DNA of 7,776 nucleotides, taken from contig PMBV01000553.1 in assembly GCA_003153055.1 (NCBI GenBank), positions 1-7,776 of the forward strand, read 5' to 3'. Of this stretch, positions 6,361-7,776 are shown piece after piece. Both the position numbers and the translations under genes were made by a program. Position 1 is the stretch's first letter; each line of letters opens with the position of its first letter. The notes under the pieces were generated by a model, which worked only from the letters and a program-made list of their open reading frames with translations, had not been told where the DNA came from and did no database searches. The stretch is from Myxococcales bacterium (GTDB lineage Bacteria; Myxococcota; Myxococcia; Myxococcales; Myxococcaceae).

Positions 6361-6477
6361 ATGGATCTCGCGCGCACCGCGGCCGGCGAGTGGCTCGTCG
6401 TCGAACTGGGCGACGGGCAGGTTTCCGGGCTGCCGGACGGCGCTGATCCTCCCGCGCTCTTCGCGGCCCTTCGCTGA
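6361..6477 (+). pseudogene. ATP-grasp-like protein, C-terminal fragment
   Basis: From an ATG at 6361 the frame reads MDLARTAAGEWLVVELGDGQ, then VSGLPDGADPPALFAALR and TGA. The core V-x-D/M-x-A-x-T-x-x-G-x-W-x-V-V-E-L-G-D-G-Q-V-S-G-L-P is the C-terminal end of a group of ATP-grasp domain proteins (DUF4343-like), where the Glu and nearby residues belong to the nucleotide/metal site. Only about 38 of the roughly 250 residues expected are present, and the frame is closed by a TAG ten codons upstream. No ribosome site precedes the ATG, which is an internal Met in the family. It is a remnant; a translated mini-protein is unlikely. Confidence 0.6.
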
Positions 6478-6613
6478 TCCGCCATCGCACGCCGCCGAGC
6501 GCATCGGCCGACTTCGGCTCCGCACGCTGAACGCGATCCGCACCCTCGCCGAGTCGCTGACCGCCACCTGCGCACGGTGTCGCTCATCGCGCGGGCCAAA
6601 GAAGTGATACCTC
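6478..6613. other. Leader region of the Rossmann-protein gene
   Basis: I see no gene here. The last part contains AAAGAAG (6598-6604), a weak ribosome-binding match about 9 bases before the ATG at 6614. No convincing promoter hexamers were found. Confidence 0.3.
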
Positions 6614-7288
6614 ATGTCCATGGCACTCAAGATCATCATCACCGGCACCACCGGAATGGTTGGCGAGGGTGTGCTCCTGCACTGCCTGAACGACCCTCGC
6701 GTCGAGAAGGTCATCTCGGTGAGCCGCAGGAGCGCGCGCCTGACGCACCCGAAGCTGACCGAGCTGCTGGTTCCTGACTTCATGGAGCTCGACGCAGTGC
6801 AGTCGCAGCTGGCGGGGTACGACGCCTGCCTCTGGTGCGCCGGCATCAGCTCGGTCGGCTTGAGCGAGGCCGACTACACGAGAACCACCTACGACACGCC
6901 CCTGCATGTCGCCGCCGTGCTGGCGCGCCTCAACCCGGGCATGGTGATGGCTCACGTCTCCGGGCGCTCGACGGACAGCACCGAGCAGGGCAACGTCATG
7001 TGGGCCCGGGTGAAGGGCAGGGCAGAGAACGCCTTGATGAAGCTCCCCTTCAAGGCCGTCTACAACTTTCGCCCTGCGCTGATGAAGCCGGTCGCTGGGC
7101 AGAAGAATGTGAAGCCAGCGTTCAAGCCAGTGCTCTGGCTCTACCCAGTGTGGAAGGCGCTGTTTCCCGGCTCGGCCATGACCCTGGACGAAGTTGGCCA
7201 GGCCATGCTCCGGTGCGTGATCGAGGGCGCGCCGAAGCACGTGCTCGAGGTCGCCGACATGCAGGAACTCGCCCGACGCGCACTGTGA
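6614..7288 (+). CDS. NAD(P)-binding Rossmann-fold protein, atypical SDR / epimerase-like
   Basis: 224 residues with the start at ATG 6614 (a second ATG at 6620 is possible). The strand-turn-helix opening LKIIITGTTGMVGEGVLLHC carries the TGxxGxxG dinucleotide motif at residues 10-17. VSRRS (36-40) after the second strand has Arg residues of the type that favour NADP. LWCAG (73-77) takes the place of the NNAG strand, and the segment NVMWARVKGRAENAL holds Lys134 of the catalytic helix. The usual Tyr four residues earlier is Trp130, so this belongs to the atypical epimerase-like branch (TIP30/YwnB-like) rather than classical dehydrogenases. Length is normal and the frame intact. It stands alone: upstream is gene debris and downstream an opposing reading frame overlaps its 3' end. 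The substrate is unknown; the fold assignment is secure. Confidence 0.9.
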   Translation: MSMALKIIITGTTGMVGEGVLLHCLNDPRVEKVISVSRRSARLTHPKLTELLVPDFMELDAVQSQLAGYDACLWCAGISSVGLSEADYTRTTYDTPLHVAAVLARLNPGMVMAHVSGRSTDSTEQGNVMWARVKGRAENALMKLPFKAVYNFRPALMKPVAGQKNVKPAFKPVLWLYPVWKALFPGSAMTLDEVGQAMLRCVIEGAPKHVLEVADMQELARRAL

Positions 7289-7661
7289 CCGGGATCGAGC
7301 CAGGCTGACCTACGCGGTCTCTGCGCGGGTCGAGGCTCACGAAGCCGGTACCGCGGGCGAGGCTGAGCAGCTGCATCAGCATGCGCGTGGGCACCCGCGC
7401 GAGCTCGGCCATCGCGTCGCGGCGTCGCGTTGCACGTTCGCCGCTCGCCTGGGTGGCGCTCGCGGCCTGCGCGAGCACCGCGACATCGCCGGGCGTCGCG
7501 GTCACCGGGCGCTCGAGCAGGGTGCGCACGCAGTCGATCACCTCGGCACGGGTGCCTGGCGGCACGTCGCGCCAGCCTGGCCGCGCGTCGTCACCGTGCC
7601 ACCACGCCGCGCCGAGCGACTCGAGGCCTTCGCGGTCGACGCGGTAGCGAGTTCGCGGCAT
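7122..7661 (-). CDS. Hypothetical protein; 3' part antisense to the Rossmann gene
   Basis: From the ATG at 7661 (a GTG at 7736 would add 25 residues) the frame gives 179 residues. The first ~115, from MPRTRYRVDREGLESLGAAW to about FVSLDPRRDRVG near 7307, look like a real soluble, helical protein with balanced composition; I recognise no family. After that the translation becomes Arg/Pro/Ser-rich and simply runs antisense through the last 167 bases of the Rossmann gene, unlikely to be natural protein. A TAG in a neighbouring frame at 7312-7310 lies where a normal end (reading ...DPRAETA) would be if one base were added, so a 3' frameshift is possible. Take the N-terminal part as likely coding and the remainder as doubtful. 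There is no clear ribosome site. Confidence 0.5.
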   Translation of the reverse strand: MPRTRYRVDREGLESLGAAWWHGDDARPGWRDVPPGTRAEVIDCVRTLLERPVTATPGDVAVLAQAASATQASGERATRRRDAMAELARVPTRMLMQLLSLARGTGFVSLDPRRDRVGQPGSIPVTVRVGRVPACRRPRARASARPRSRTGAWPGQLRPGSWPSRETAPSTLGRARALA

Positions 7662-7672
7662 TACGGACAGAC

Positions 7673-7678
7673 TTGACA
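7673..7678 (+). promoter_or_regulatory. TTGACA, possible -35 of a promoter reading out of the window
   Basis: A perfect TTGACA lies 12 bases from the start of the minus-strand hypothetical gene, in what looks like a divergent intergenic region. The place of a -10 box 17 bases on reads ACAAAC, a poor match, and it overlaps the first copy of the iterated 9-base motif. This is weak evidence for a promoter. Confidence 0.2.
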
Positions 7679-7692
7679 CCCTCGGCGTGAAA

Positions 7693-7766
7693 CGCACAAA
7701 CCAGTAGGCGTTTGCGCGGCGACAAGATGAGGGCACGGCGATCCGCTACGGGGTGCCGCGCAAACG
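7693..7766. repeat. Three copies of CGCRCAAAC in alternating orientation
   Basis: CGCACAAAC (7693-7701), its inverse GTTTGCGCG (7710-7718) and CGCGCAAAC (7757-7765) repeat one 9-base word with a single variable base. Copies two and three extend to a perfect 12-bp inverted repeat, CGTTTGCGCGGC (7709-7720) with GCCGCGCAAACG (7755-7766) and a 34-base spacer. Copies one and two can form a shorter hairpin with an 8-base loop and one mismatch, so the two structures exclude each other. A regulator-binding array or a switching leader structure for a gene beyond 7776 is possible. It does not show the conserved GTTRRRY/RYYYAAC ends of an integron attC site. Confidence 0.5.
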
Positions 7767-7776
7767 TCGAGTTGAA

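Noticed and set aside
5878..6846. Long frame extending the antitoxin upstream to a 322-residue protein
   Set aside because: The part before the ATG at 6144 is Arg/Ser-rich shadow sequence crossing the ATP-grasp fragment and the Rossmann gene start; only the last 88 residues match an antitoxin.
7693..7776. Integron attC site or CRISPR repeat
   Set aside because: The repeat lacks the attC core ends, and there are only three short copies in mixed orientation with unequal spacing.

Overview
The window looks like chromosome from a myxobacterium or a close relative (Myxococcota). The DNA is very GC-rich with strong third-position G/C. The first gene has the Cys-rich, MopE-like, glycine-rich architecture common in secreted myxobacterial proteins, and a second secreted gene is a TolB-like lipoprotein. 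This is inference from style and composition; there is no rRNA, tRNA or taxonomic marker gene in the window, and I see no insertion sequence, CRISPR array or replication origin.

Layout. 1-1905 (+) is the 3' part of a large secreted glycine-rich protein. It converges, with 27 bases between stop codons, on a lipoprotein with a predicted beta-propeller (1933-2979, -). 3118-4063 (-) is a decayed block: an AraC-family regulator without a start codon or normal C-terminus, joined directly to pieces of a short-chain dehydrogenase (SDR) gene that has lost one base and its catalytic segment. 4225-5352 (+) is an intact four-helix membrane protein built from two similar halves. 5353-6477 mixes broken and live material: an 18-codon start of an Uma2-family gene runs into the truncated tail of a RelE/ParE-type toxin gene on the other strand; an apparently complete Phd/YefM-type antitoxin overlaps the toxin start by 4 bases; and an orphan C-terminal piece of an ATP-grasp-like protein follows. 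6614-7288 (+) is an intact NAD(P)-binding Rossmann protein. 7122-7661 (-) is an unknown reading frame whose 3' end runs antisense into that gene. The last 115 bases carry three copies of a 9-base motif in alternating orientation and may be a regulatory region for a gene beyond the window.

How it fits together. No multi-gene pathway is visible. The main theme is genome erosion: four different gene families are present only as pieces, and two junctions (near 3857 and 5620) join truncated genes with no mobile element left behind, as expected of deletions or small rearrangements. The intact genes (glycine-rich secreted protein, lipoprotein, duplicated membrane protein, Rossmann protein, antitoxin) look independently transcribed. 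I did not find convincing evidence of a new multi-gene system. The least ordinary items are the two gene-fusion scars, the antitoxin left with a crippled toxin, the tandem-duplicated membrane protein and the iterated motif at the right end.
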